Part shown: in pieces, positions 1 through 7,775 of the stretch
Numbering within the stretch: the stretch's first letter is position 1
How the letters are laid out: every line of letters begins with the position of its first letter
NCBI GenBank assembly: GCA_964630665.1
Contig: CAZVVN010000003.1
Location: 40,508 to 104,507, forward strand
Origin: UBA9619 sp964630665
GTDB lineage: Bacteria; Pseudomonadota; Gammaproteobacteria; Arenicellales; UBA868
Direction: 5' to 3'
DNA length: 64,000 nucleotides
The notes under the pieces: model-generated
Told to the model about the DNA's origin: nothing
The model's database searches: none
The model's input: the letters and a program-made list of their open reading frames with translations, nothing else
Made by a program: the position numbers and the translations under genes

Positions 1-1
1 C

Positions 2-679
2 CTGGCGCTCGCCGGGCAGGGCTGCAATGTAGTTGTCAATGGCTCTTCGAACCTTGCAGCGTGTGAGGCGGTTGCAGGTGAGGTGGAAGATCTGGGAGCC
101 CGGGCGCTTGTCGCAATGGGCGATATCGGTGATCGCAATGCGGCCCGCGAGATCTGCCGGGCCGGGGTCGGGGCCTTCGACCGGATTGATGTGCTGGTCA
201 ACAACGCAGCGATCCGGCCGCTCAAGCCTTTTCTGGAGACCAGCGACGATGACTGGCACCGGGTGCTCGACGTCGATCTGAACGCGGCGTTCTACACCTG
301 TCACGAAGTGCTGCCTGGAATGGTCGACAACGGCTGGGGCCGGATCATCAATCTGACTGGTATGAATGCCATACACGGCTACAAGGGCCGGGTACCGGTA
401 TCGGTCGCCAAGCACGGCCTCTGGGGTCTGACCAAGGCGCTCGCCAAGGAGTTCGGTTCCAGCGGCATCACCGTCAACGCCATATCACCGGGACCGATCC
501 GTTCCGAGCACGACGATGCCGAACTGGCGCGCCACATTCAGGATCAGGTCGGACGCATTCCCTTGGGACATCTGGGTGAGCCCGACCACATCGCCTCGCT
601 GTGCGCGTACCTGGTGTCTGACGGCGGGGGGTTCGTAACCGGGCAGATGATCGCCTGCAATGGCGGTGCCGAGACTTGA
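2..679 (+). CDS. SDR-family oxidoreductase-like protein, 5' end outside window
   Basis: The reading frame is open from base 2, so the N-terminus, including most of the nucleotide-binding glycine motif, lies upstream. The visible part has the Rossmann-type SDR layout: LVNNAA, then VNAISPGPI and a C-terminal VTGQMIACNGG typical of 3-ketoacyl-ACP-reductase-like SDRs. The active site is unusual. The YxxxK motif reads VSVAK (Tyr to Val at 398-400, Lys at 410-412), and the position 13 residues earlier, normally Ser, is Gly (359-361). Some SDR subfamilies are known to carry Val at the Tyr position, so this may be a divergent or non-reductase member. The family is certain; activity and substrate are unknown. 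Confidence 0.9.
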   Translation: MALAGQGCNVVVNGSSNLAACEAVAGEVEDLGARALVAMGDIGDRNAAREICRAGVGAFDRIDVLVNNAAIRPLKPFLETSDDDWHRVLDVDLNAAFYTCHEVLPGMVDNGWGRIINLTGMNAIHGYKGRVPVSVAKHGLWGLTKALAKEFGSSGITVNAISPGPIRSEHDDAELARHIQDQVGRIPLGHLGEPDHIASLCAYLVSDGGGFVTGQMIACNGGAET

Positions 680-1160
680 GTCGCTTTCAGCATCGAGCTG
701 ATTACAGGCACCGAGCCCTTGCCGATCGTTCCAGCACCATGGCTTCGCAGGCGCGGTAGATCTTCATATTGATGACCCGCAGAGACCCGGTCGGCGATGC
801 TGTGCAGGTGGTTGCTCAAGGTTCGGCCGTTGGCTGGAAAGGAACCCGGTTTCTGGCTGCCTGAAGCGTTTTAGCCCGCCCAAGTGTGTTAGGGTATTGC
901 TCTGGCCTGAGCCAAGATCAGGAGTAGCCCATGGGTCAACCGATCCTGAAAAATGAGAACTTCTGGGTCGCTGTCGGAGTCATTGCGATCGTTCTTTTCC
1001 TGCTGTTTGGCGGACCGCTGGTCAACGGCTAGCAGCGCCCGCCGCCGGTGCAGTGATACGCCGGTATTCTGCCCGGTTTCAGTCCGGCCAGTACCTATCG
1101 TTTCGTCCAGAAGACTACGAGTGGGCTGGCTTTCAACAGACCCAAGTATCGGAGTAATGC
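680..1160. other. Intergenic stretch with one candidate small ORF
   Basis: About 480 bases separate the first SDR from the next large gene. Apart from the short membrane-protein ORF at 931-1032, I see no convincing coding sequence, tRNA or terminator. A minus-strand frame across 544-819 runs into the SDR gene and shows no family motif. Confidence 0.5.
931..1032 (+). CDS. Candidate 33-residue single-span membrane protein
   Basis: An ATG at 931 is preceded by AGGAG at suitable spacing and opens a 33-codon frame ending in TAG at 1030-1032. The product has a short polar N-terminus (MGQPILKNENF), one hydrophobic segment of about 18 residues (WVAVGVIAIVLFLLFGG) and a short tail, so a single transmembrane helix is expected. 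It lies in an otherwise empty 480-base gap, ahead of the oxidoreductase at 1161. I recognise no family. Similar tiny membrane proteins are often missed by gene callers. The frame could occur by chance, but the ribosome site together with the hydrophobic block argues for translation. Confidence 0.5.
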   Translation: MGQPILKNENFWVAVGVIAIVLFLLFGGPLVNG

Positions 1161-2087
1161 ATGGCGGTTGAAAAAGTTGCGATCCTGAGCCCCGGCGACA
1201 TGGGGCACGCAGTCGGGCGCGCCCTGGCTGAACACGGTGTGGAGATCATCACTTGCCTTGCCGGGCGCAGTGAGCGTACGCAGGCGCTGGCCCGCGCTGC
1301 CGGCTTTAAAGAAGTGCCGACGCTGGAAGACCTGGTGAGTGAAGCAGAACTGGTCCTGTCGATTCTGGTGCCGGCCAATGCCGAGGCCTTTGCCCGGGAG
1401 CTCGCCGCGGCGCTTAAGAACACCGGTACCGAGCCGTACATCGCCGACTGCAACGCGATCTCGCCGATGCGCAGTGCGATGATCGAGGCCCTTATCCAGT
1501 CGGCCGGCGGCAAGTTCATCGATGGCTCGATCATCGGCGGACCACCAGGAGCCGGTGTGCCGCCGCGACTTTACATTTCCGGTATCCATGCCGCGGCCAT
1601 GCTGCCGCTGGACGGCAAGGGCATCGCCGTCAAGTCGCTCGGCGAGACCAGTGGCAGGGCCTCTGGCATCAAGATGTGCTACGCCGCCTTGACCAAGGGC
1701 ACCAGTACGCTGCAGGTCGCCCTGCTGACGGTCGCTGAATCGCTGGGCCTGAGCGATGAACTGCGCGAGGAGTTTGCCTACAGCCAGGCGGCCGCGCTGA
1801 AAAGCATGGAGGCTTCCATTCCGAGGCTGCCGCCGAACGCGCACCGTTGGATCGGCGAGATGGAGGAAATCGCGACCACCTTTGCAGGCCAGGGTGTGAC
1901 ACCGCATTTTCACCTGGGCGCTGCGGCGGTCTACCGGCTGCTGGAGGCAACTCCGTTTGCCGATGAAAGCCCCGAGACCATCGATCCGGAGCGTACTTTG
2001 GCACAAACCATCCAGGCGGCTGCGGCCCAGCTGCCTGTTGATTCCGGTCCGGGTAACGAAGCTCCCGGCGAAGAACCTTCGGCCTAG
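1161..2087 (+). CDS. NAD(P)-dependent oxidoreductase, 6-phosphogluconate dehydrogenase-like
   Basis: A 308-residue beta-hydroxyacid-dehydrogenase-type protein. The N-terminal Rossmann motif is degenerate (SPGDMGHAVGRAL), followed by an NAD-binding domain to about residue 160 and a helical C-terminal domain of the DUF1932 type starting near SGIKMCYAALTKG, whose Lys sits where the family keeps its catalytic lysine. GGAG seven bases before the ATG supports this start. The tail from about residue 280 is low-complexity and rich in Ala, Pro and Glu. Expected role: NAD(P)-linked oxidation or reduction of a small 2- or 3-hydroxyacid. The substrate cannot be read from sequence. A 195-base gap with a hairpin separates it from the following operon. 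Confidence 0.85.
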   Translation: MAVEKVAILSPGDMGHAVGRALAEHGVEIITCLAGRSERTQALARAAGFKEVPTLEDLVSEAELVLSILVPANAEAFARELAAALKNTGTEPYIADCNAISPMRSAMIEALIQSAGGKFIDGSIIGGPPGAGVPPRLYISGIHAAAMLPLDGKGIAVKSLGETSGRASGIKMCYAALTKGTSTLQVALLTVAESLGLSDELREEFAYSQAAALKSMEASIPRLPPNAHRWIGEMEEIATTFAGQGVTPHFHLGAAAVYRLLEATPFADESPETIDPERTLAQTIQAAAAQLPVDSGPGNEAPGEEPSA

Positions 2088-2186
2088 TAGCGGACGGAAC
2101 CCGCATTCGTATTCGTTGGCAGTTGAGCTGGAAAGCCGGCGTTTCAGCGAGGGGCTTGCCATCGCGGGCGCGACGCGCCATTGTGT

Positions 2187-2206
2187 TCGGCCGGCCAGCC
2201 GGCCGA
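2187..2206. repeat. GC-rich perfect hairpin between two genes
   Basis: A 9-base arm (TCGGCCGGC) and its exact complement flank two bases (in practice an 8-bp stem with a 4-base loop), in the gap between the oxidoreductase and the alpha/beta hydrolase. No T-tract follows, so it is not a classical intrinsic terminator. It could stabilise a 3' end or attenuate read-through. Confidence 0.5.
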
Positions 2207-2282
2207 GCGTAGAGGTCCGGCCGGTTTCGCGGGCTGACAGGCAATAAGCCCAAACACGGTTTAAAAACTGGGGGATTGAACC

Positions 2283-3071
2283 ATGCAGGTCCAGGCAAAC
2301 GGTATTTCCATGTGTTACACCAGCGATGGACCGGCCGATGCACCGGTCGTGGTGATGAGCCACTCGCTGTCGGCGAACCTTACGATGTGGGACTGGCAGA
2401 TGCCGGTTCTTTCGCCCTACCGCGTGGTGCGCTATGACACCCGCGGGCACGGCGGTACCGATGCGCCGGCGGATGACTATACGCTGGATCTTCTGGCCGA
2501 CGATCTGTTTGCTCTGCTCGATGCGCTTGGGCTGGAGGCGGTCCACTACGTCGGGCTGTCGATGGGCGGCATGATCGGCCAGACCGCCGCCGTCAAGGAC
2601 CAGAGCCGTTTTCTTTCGCTCAGTTTGTGCGACACCTCCAGTGCAGTGCCCGAAGCGTTGCGCGGCACCTGGAAGGATCGTATCGATGCGGCAAGATCCA
2701 GCGGGATGGAGTCACTGGTAGATGGGACTATCGATCGGTGGTTCTCGGCGGATTACCAGGTCCGCTCGAGTGCGGAAGTCGACAAGGTCCGCGACATGAT
2801 TCGCGCAACGCCGGTCGAAGGCTACTGTGGCTGCTGTCACGCGATCATGGGGCTGAACGTCACCGACCGCCTGCCCTCGATCAGCGTGCCCACTCTGCTG
2901 ATCGTCGGTGAAGACGACCCCGGCACGCCGGTTGCTGCGCACGAGTTGATCAACCGGCAGATTGCAGGTTCGGAGCTGGTAGTGATTCCGGATGCGCTGC
3001 ACTTCTCGAACGTCGAGCAGCAGGGCGCATTCAACGACGCGCTGACCGGGTTTCTGGCCCGCTGCGTCTGA
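2283..3071 (+). CDS. Alpha/beta hydrolase, 3-oxoadipate enol-lactonase-like
   Basis: A 262-residue alpha/beta-hydrolase-fold protein resembling PcaD/BpoC-type enzymes. The nucleophile elbow GLSMGG places Ser93; the acid is Asp211 or 212 (GEDDPGTP) and the base His240 (DALHFSN). The oxyanion region is the less usual MSHSLSANLTMW. No signal peptide, so it should be cytoplasmic. It begins a co-directional run with an SDR, a binding-protein-like gene, a CoA-transferase and a CitE-like lyase. That setting suggests hydrolysis of a lactone or ester intermediate in a catabolic route. Enol-lactonase activity is only a family analogy, since no aromatic ring-cleavage genes are nearby. Confidence 0.85.
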   Translation: MQVQANGISMCYTSDGPADAPVVVMSHSLSANLTMWDWQMPVLSPYRVVRYDTRGHGGTDAPADDYTLDLLADDLFALLDALGLEAVHYVGLSMGGMIGQTAAVKDQSRFLSLSLCDTSSAVPEALRGTWKDRIDAARSSGMESLVDGTIDRWFSADYQVRSSAEVDKVRDMIRATPVEGYCGCCHAIMGLNVTDRLPSISVPTLLIVGEDDPGTPVAAHELINRQIAGSELVVIPDALHFSNVEQQGAFNDALTGFLARCV

Positions 3072-3102
3072 GCTTTTACTCGGGGATAAAGAGGAGTCCA
3101 GC

Positions 3103-3870
3103 ATGGATCTTTTTGATCTTAAAGAGCGGGTGGCAATCGTCACCGGCGGAAACGGCGGGATCGGGCTCGGCATGGCCGAGGGCCTGGCCGGGGCCGGTGC
3201 GTCGGTGGTCGTAGCGGCGCGCGATGCGGCAAAAGGCGAAGCGGCGGTCGAGTCACTCAAGGGCCTGGGGGTGCGCTCCGGCTTTGTGGCGCTTCAGGCG
3301 CGGGATGAGGTGTCGTGCCGGAGACTCATCGAGACTGTGATCAGTGACTTCGGGCGGGTCGATGTGCTGGTGAATAACGCCGGCACCAATGTCCGCAAGC
3401 AGCCGGAGGAATACACCCTCGGCGAGTGGCAGGAAGTCATCGAGACCAACCTGACCAGTGCGTTCATGCTCAGCCAGGGTGTTTACCCGCACATGAAAAG
3501 TGCCGGCGGGGGCAAAATCATCAATATCGGATCGATGATGTCAATTTTCGGGGCATCGTTCACGGTGCCCTACGCATCCAGCAAGGGCGGTATCGTGCAG
3601 ATGACCAAGGGCATGGCCTGCGCGTGGGGTAAGGACAACATTCAGGTCAATGCTGTGCTGCCGGGCTGGATCGACACCGAGCTGACCCGCAGAGGGAGAC
3701 GGCAGGTCGAAGGCCTACACGAACGGGTCGAGGCGCGGACCCCTGCCGGGCGCTGGGGCATTCCGGGTGACCTATCGGGTATTGCGGTGTTTCTGGCCTC
3801 GGCTGCTTCGGATTTTCTGACCGGCACGGCCATCCCGGTCGACGGCGGTTACTCGGTCCAGGGAGGATGA
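3103..3870 (+). CDS. SDR-family oxidoreductase
   Basis: A complete 255-residue classical SDR: TGGNGGIGLGMAE cofactor motif near the N-terminus, VNNAG, catalytic Ser 13 residues before YASSK, and the closing TGTAIPVDGG. It most resembles 2-deoxy-D-gluconate 3-dehydrogenase or 3-ketoacyl-ACP reductase types. AGGAG precedes the ATG (AAAGAGGAGTCCAGC). It starts 31 bases after the hydrolase and ends one base before the next gene, so it is almost certainly co-transcribed with both. Expected to interconvert an alcohol and a ketone with NAD(P)H in the pathway of this operon. Confidence 0.9.
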   Translation: MDLFDLKERVAIVTGGNGGIGLGMAEGLAGAGASVVVAARDAAKGEAAVESLKGLGVRSGFVALQARDEVSCRRLIETVISDFGRVDVLVNNAGTNVRKQPEEYTLGEWQEVIETNLTSAFMLSQGVYPHMKSAGGGKIINIGSMMSIFGASFTVPYASSKGGIVQMTKGMACAWGKDNIQVNAVLPGWIDTELTRRGRRQVEGLHERVEARTPAGRWGIPGDLSGIAVFLASAASDFLTGTAIPVDGGYSVQGG

Positions 3871-3871
3871 G

Positions 3872-4762
3872 ATGAGCATCGATACCGTCCGGATCCAGTT
3901 CACCCGTTTCTCGGCCTTTTACTCGCCGCTGATCGCAACCATCTGCGGGGGCTTTCTGGCGGCGGAAGGACTTGCGGGTGAGTCGTCGGTTTCCCGACCC
4001 GGGGTGTCTGCCATCAAGGCGCTGAGCGAAGGTGAGGTCGACGTCGTGCAGTCCGCGCCCAGCCAGGCCTTCGCCTTTGCCGAACGCGGTGAGACGCCGC
4101 CGGCGCTGCACTTTGCCCAGATCAACTGCACCGACGGCTTCTTCCTGGTCGGGCGTGAGCCGGAATCTGCGTTCGATCTCAGTAATCTCGCCGGACGGCG
4201 GGTGATTGTCGACCATGGCGGCCAGCCGCTGCACATGTTCCGTTATGCCTGTCACAAAGGCGGGGTCGATTATTCGTCTCTGGAGGCGATCGACGCCGGG
4301 CCCACCGATGACATGATCGCCGCGTTCCGGGCAGGCGAAGGTGACTACATTCATCTGCAGGGCCCGGCCCCGCAGCAGCTTGAAGCGGACGGTGTAGGTT
4401 CGATCGTCGGCCGGGTCGGCGACTGGGTTGGCCGCTGTGCGTTCTCGAGTCTGGCCTCCACTCCGGCGTGGCTGGCGGGCAGGCCGGCGGCCGCCTTCAT
4501 GCGCGCCTTCCGTAACGCCCGGCAGTGGGTCGCCGAAGCGCCGCCGCAGGAGGTCGCCGAATCCGAGCGGTCGTATTTTCCAGATGTCCCGCCCGCGGTG
4601 CTGGCCGATACCATTGCTGCCTACCAGAACCTTGGCTGCTGGTCGTCGCAGGTCGAGATCGTCCCACACGAGCTGGCTGTCAGTATCGATGTGTTTCGAC
4701 TGGCCGGTGTGGTCTCCGGAGAGGTGGATGCCGCTCTGGTGGCAATGGTGCCGCCTGGCTGA
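3872..4762 (+). CDS. NMT1/THI5-like periplasmic-binding-fold protein lacking a signal peptide
   Basis: A 296-residue protein with the layout of ThiY/SsuA-like binding proteins: IKALSEGEVDVVQSAPSQ, then a DLSNLAGRRVIVDHGG segment, then DDMIAAFRAGEGDYIHLQGPAPQQLE. The N-terminus (MSIDTVRIQFTRFSAFYS) is not a Sec or lipoprotein signal and no ABC permease is nearby, so it probably stays in the cytoplasm. The ATG lies one base after the SDR stop, with AGGATGAG as a likely ribosome site, and its 3' end overlaps the likely start of the CoA-transferase. Relatives of this fold act as enzymes (for example dihydroxyphthalate decarboxylase-like proteins). Fold assignment is fair; role unknown. Confidence 0.7.
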   Translation: MSIDTVRIQFTRFSAFYSPLIATICGGFLAAEGLAGESSVSRPGVSAIKALSEGEVDVVQSAPSQAFAFAERGETPPALHFAQINCTDGFFLVGREPESAFDLSNLAGRRVIVDHGGQPLHMFRYACHKGGVDYSSLEAIDAGPTDDMIAAFRAGEGDYIHLQGPAPQQLEADGVGSIVGRVGDWVGRCAFSSLASTPAWLAGRPAAAFMRAFRNARQWVAEAPPQEVAESERSYFPDVPPAVLADTIAAYQNLGCWSSQVEIVPHELAVSIDVFRLAGVVSGEVDAALVAMVPPG

Positions 4763-6002
4763 TACCTTGACATCAGAGGATCCATTCGGCCTGGCGGCGG
4801 TCGATTTCGCCAGGGACGCACCGGCGCCGCTCGACGGGGTGCGAATTCTCGATCTCTCCCGTCTGGTGGCCGGCAACGCGCTGACCCATGTGCTGGCGGA
4901 TTTTGGCGCCGAGGTGATCAAGGTGGAGCGCCCGGGGCAAGGTGATGACCTTCGCAACTGGCGGGTCGAAGGGGTGAGCATTCACTGGAAGGTCTACGCC
5001 CGAAACAAGAAAAGCATCACCCTCAACATGCGTCATGCCAGGGGCCGGGCACTGCTGCTCGATCTGGTCCGCACGGCCCAGGTTCTGGTCGAGAACTTCG
5101 TGCCGGGGACACTGGAGAAGTGGAATCTGGGGCCTGATGTGCTGCACGAGGTCAACCCGTCACTCGTCATTGTGCGGATCTCCGGTTGGGGCCAGATCGG
5201 CCCGGACCGCAACCTGCCGGGATTCGGCAGCCTGGTCGAGGCCCGTACCGGTTTTGCCGAGATCAACGGTTTTGCCGACCGGCCGCCGGTGCTGCCGCCG
5301 CTGGCGCTCGCCGACATGGTGGCCGGGCTCTACGGCGGGGTCGCCACGCTGGTGGCACTGCGCCACTGCGAGGTCAAAGGCGGTAAAGGCCAGGTGGTCG
5401 ACCTGCCGCTGTTCGATCCTCTGCTGTCCATCCTGGGGCCCCAGGCGGCGCTCTATGAACTCACCGGCGAGCTGCCGGCACGTACCGGTAGCCGCTCGAC
5501 CCTGACTGCGCCGAGGAACACCTACCGCTGCCGCGACGGGTGTTACGTGGCGTTGTCCGCATCGATGCAGTCGATGTACGAACGGCTGATGCGCACGATC
5601 GGTCAGGCGGAACTGATCAGCGATCCCAGGTTCCTGACCAACGCCGACCGGGTGCGCAATAACGACCAGCTGGACCCGATCGTCGGTGCCTTCATCGAAA
5701 GTTACGATCAGGCTGAGGCGCTCGAGATATTCCGCGAGGCCGGGGTCACGGTGGGGCCGGTGCACGACACGGTCGGAATGTTGCACGACCCGCTGGTCCG
5801 CGAGAACCAGGTGATGGTGCGCCTGCCGGACGAGGAGGTCGGCAGCGTTGCAATGCATAACGTCGCCGCGAGGCTGTCCGAGACGCCGGGCCTGATCCGC
5901 AGTCCGGCCCCGGCGCTTGGCGAGCACAACCGCGAAATACTGGCAGGCCTTGGCCTGGATGATGAGGCGGTCGATGTCCTGGCCGCGGAAGAGGTGATCT
6001 GA
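4728..6002 (+). CDS. Class III (CaiB/BaiF) CoA-transferase
   Basis: A family III CoA-transferase: LDGVRILDLSRLVAGN and DFGAEVIKVERPG near the N-terminus, KKSITLNMRHARGR, and LADMVAGLYG containing the Asp that carries the acyl group in this family. The reaction moves CoA from a donor thioester to a carboxylic acid. The open frame extends far upstream, but homology begins near 4800. I chose ATG 4728 because GGAGAGG lies just ahead of it. This overlaps the previous gene by 35 bases; TTG 4767 is the alternative (411 residues). The stop overlaps the next ATG by one base, so it is coupled to the CitE-like lyase. The pair suggests acid activation followed by C-C cleavage. Confidence 0.88.
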   Translation: MPLWWQWCRLADTLTSEDPFGLAAVDFARDAPAPLDGVRILDLSRLVAGNALTHVLADFGAEVIKVERPGQGDDLRNWRVEGVSIHWKVYARNKKSITLNMRHARGRALLLDLVRTAQVLVENFVPGTLEKWNLGPDVLHEVNPSLVIVRISGWGQIGPDRNLPGFGSLVEARTGFAEINGFADRPPVLPPLALADMVAGLYGGVATLVALRHCEVKGGKGQVVDLPLFDPLLSILGPQAALYELTGELPARTGSRSTLTAPRNTYRCRDGCYVALSASMQSMYERLMRTIGQAELISDPRFLTNADRVRNNDQLDPIVGAFIESYDQAEALEIFREAGVTVGPVHDTVGMLHDPLVRENQVMVRLPDEEVGSVAMHNVAARLSETPGLIRSPAPALGEHNREILAGLGLDDEAVDVLAAEEVI

Positions 6003-6886
6003 TGAACGAAGAACTGCCGCTGTGGCGCTCGATTCTGTTCGTGCCAGCCAACGTCGATCGCTTTATCGACGGTGCTGCCGGGCGGGGTGCTGACGCTTAC
6101 ATACTGGATCTGGAAGACAGTGTACCGATGGCCGGGAAGGCCTCTGCCCGGGAAGGTCTTCAGGATGCCGTGCGCCGTCTGGACCAGGCGGGCGTCGATG
6201 TGCTGGTGCGAATCAACCGCCCGTGGCGACTCGCGCTGCGTGATGTCGAAGCCGCGGTCAGTGCTGAGGTGTGTGCCCTGGCGCTGCCCAAGACACCGGA
6301 CCCGGGTCATGTCTGTGCCATGGCCGAGATCATCGATGAACTGGAGGTGGAGCGCGGGCTTGTCAACGGCCACACCCGCCTGATCGTCATGATCGAGACG
6401 CCCGGGGCTTACTTTCAGGCGCGTGAGATCGCCGCGGCCCACCCCAGGGTGATGGCGATGACGCTGGGGCAGGAGGACTTCTCGCTGGAGACGGGTATGC
6501 TGCCCGAGCCGGAGGGGTTGTTCACTCCGGCGCTGCAGGTGATGCTGGCTGCCCGGGCAGCCGGCGTGGTGCCGCTGGGATTCGTCGGTTCGATCGCCGA
6601 GTACAGCGACGAGGAGAAGTTCCGCGGCATGATCCGGCAGGCCCGGCGTCTGGGCTTCGCCGGCTCGTTCTGCATTCACCCGCTGCAGGTAAAGGTGCTG
6701 AATGAGGAGATGATGCCGAGCGTGGCTGAGGTCTCAGAGGCCGGCGAGATCGTCGCGGTTTATGAGCAGGCGAAAGCCGAGGGCCGGGGTTCGGTGGAAC
6801 ATCGGGGCAAGATGCTGGACGAGCCGATCGTGCAGCGGGCGAGCCGGCTTCTGGCCCAGCACAGCCGCTTCAAGGATCGCTCATGA
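6002..6886 (+). CDS. CitE-like HpcH/HpaI-family CoA-ester lyase
   Basis: A 294-residue member of the citrate lyase beta / malyl-CoA lyase group: SILFVPAN at the start, DAYILDLEDSVP, VLVRINRPW, the VMIETPGA strand with the metal-ligand Glu and GQEDFSLETG with the following acidic ligand, and SFCIHPLQV near the end. Such enzymes use Mg2+ to cleave (or form) malyl-, citramalyl- or citryl-type CoA esters, releasing acetyl-CoA and a 2-oxoacid. Its one-base overlap with the CoA-transferase fits a transferase-lyase pair like those in citramalate or itaconate degradation. The exact substrate is not deducible. It is the last gene of the + strand operon and converges on the next genes. Confidence 0.88.
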   Translation: MNEELPLWRSILFVPANVDRFIDGAAGRGADAYILDLEDSVPMAGKASAREGLQDAVRRLDQAGVDVLVRINRPWRLALRDVEAAVSAEVCALALPKTPDPGHVCAMAEIIDELEVERGLVNGHTRLIVMIETPGAYFQAREIAAAHPRVMAMTLGQEDFSLETGMLPEPEGLFTPALQVMLAARAAGVVPLGFVGSIAEYSDEEKFRGMIRQARRLGFAGSFCIHPLQVKVLNEEMMPSVAEVSEAGEIVAVYEQAKAEGRGSVEHRGKMLDEPIVQRASRLLAQHSRFKDRS

Positions 6887-6942
6887 TTGAGAGTGCTGAC
6901 GTGCTGATCTGACTATCGGGTATCGGCGGCTAACCCAGCGGT

Positions 6943-7293
6943 TCAGTCGCAGGGATAGTCGGTGATCAGCGCTAACAGCAAGGCGAGTTCTGTAGGCGGA
7001 TTGTCTTTCAGTTTCTGGGGATTCTTCTCAAAGAATTCTTTAATAATAGCAATAGGCTGCTCCTGAAATTCCGCACCTTCTGGCATGCAGTAGGCTGGTT
7101 GCCCGCCGGTGTTTTCCAAGTAGGTGTTCATCCATGCGAGTCCACGTATCACGCCAAGGTAATAGGCTTTGTTAGCGGGCTCCTCCAGTGCACCCGATTC
7201 GTTCCAGTTCATGAACTTTGTAGCAAAGACCTCGGCTGTGGCGGTCGGCAGGTTGAGTAACAGTCCCACGAATAGAACAATTGAAGGCCACAT
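6943..7293 (-). CDS. Exported Rap1a/Tai immunity-family protein
   Basis: A 116-residue protein with an N-terminal signal peptide (hydrophobic SIVLFVGLLLNL, then ATA cleavage near residue 20). The mature part has the Rap1a/Tai pattern: a YLGVIRGL helix, AYCMPEG with the first conserved Cys, a helix ending FFEKNPQKLKDNPP, and a C-terminal DYPCD with the second Cys, which pair in known family members. Rap1a and Tai proteins neutralise type VI amidase effectors in the periplasm, but the fold is widespread in proteobacteria outside T6SS loci, and no effector or T6SS gene is present here. The start at the ATG ending at 7293 was chosen because it begins the signal peptide. Confidence 0.75.
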   Translation of the reverse strand: MWPSIVLFVGLLLNLPTATAEVFATKFMNWNESGALEEPANKAYYLGVIRGLAWMNTYLENTGGQPAYCMPEGAEFQEQPIAIIKEFFEKNPQKLKDNPPTELALLLALITDYPCD

Positions 7294-7334
7294 GAGTTTG
7301 ATGGTCCGGGTGCGCTGGCATAGGCTCGATCTAT

Positions 7335-7715
7335 CTAGCCGATCGTTTTCCAGTAGGTGTCCTTCTTGCTGACCAGGCCGTCGCGGAACTCCCACAGATC
7401 GCAGCCCAGGTATTCGAAAGGCTCGCCGCTGCGCGGCGTGCCCCGTACCACCCATTCTGAGAGCGCCTTGGTGTCCTCGAAGATCCAGTGGCGCATCTCC
7501 TCCCAGCGCATGTCGGGAATCTCTTCGTAGCGGGCGGTCAGTATTGCGCCGATGGCCGCCTTGCCGGTACAGCGGCGGCCCTCGGGCGCATTCGGGCCGC
7601 GCGCCATCAGCCACACGCAGTCCTCGGTAAAGTGCGACAGGATGGTGTCGACGTCATGGGTGTTGAAAGCGATCTGGATCGCGTCCAGCAGTTCGGTGTT
7701 GATAGGTCGTGCCAT
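7335..7715 (-). CDS. SnoaL/NTF2-like family protein
   Basis: A 126-residue protein with the cone-shaped alpha/beta NTF2-like pattern: a first helix (NTELLDAIQIAFNTHDVDTILSHF), then TEDCVWLMARG, GRRCTGKAAIG, and late strands TPRSGEPFEYLGCDLWEFRDG ending in a Lys-rich stretch and YWK. These domains serve as small enzymes (isomerases, dehydratases) or binding proteins; no catalytic residue is decisive. The ATG ending at 7715 is preferred over one four codons upstream because GGAG lies seven bases before it. It sits between the Rap1a-like gene and another small protein on the same strand. Confidence 0.75.
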   Translation of the reverse strand: MARPINTELLDAIQIAFNTHDVDTILSHFTEDCVWLMARGPNAPEGRRCTGKAAIGAILTARYEEIPDMRWEEMRHWIFEDTKALSEWVVRGTPRSGEPFEYLGCDLWEFRDGLVSKKDTYWKTIG

Positions 7716-7775
7716 GAGTGTCTCCACGGGTTGAGGTACAGCTCCGGGCGGGCCGGCGTTTCACCTCGTTGTTAC

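Noticed and set aside
544..819. A 91-codon minus-strand frame near the SDR end
   Set aside because: Half of it is antisense to the SDR gene; the rest has no conserved feature or ribosome site.
1095..2546. A 483-codon minus-strand open frame over the 6PGDH-like and alpha/beta hydrolase genes
   Set aside because: Antisense to two well-supported genes; the translation is rich in Arg, Gly and His with no motif.
3647..4981. A 444-codon minus-strand open frame
   Set aside because: Lies opposite the binding-protein-like and CoA-transferase genes, which show conserved motifs and tight operon spacing.
6943..7293. Assignment as part of a type VI secretion effector-immunity pair
   Set aside because: No effector or secretion gene is present; the family also occurs alone.
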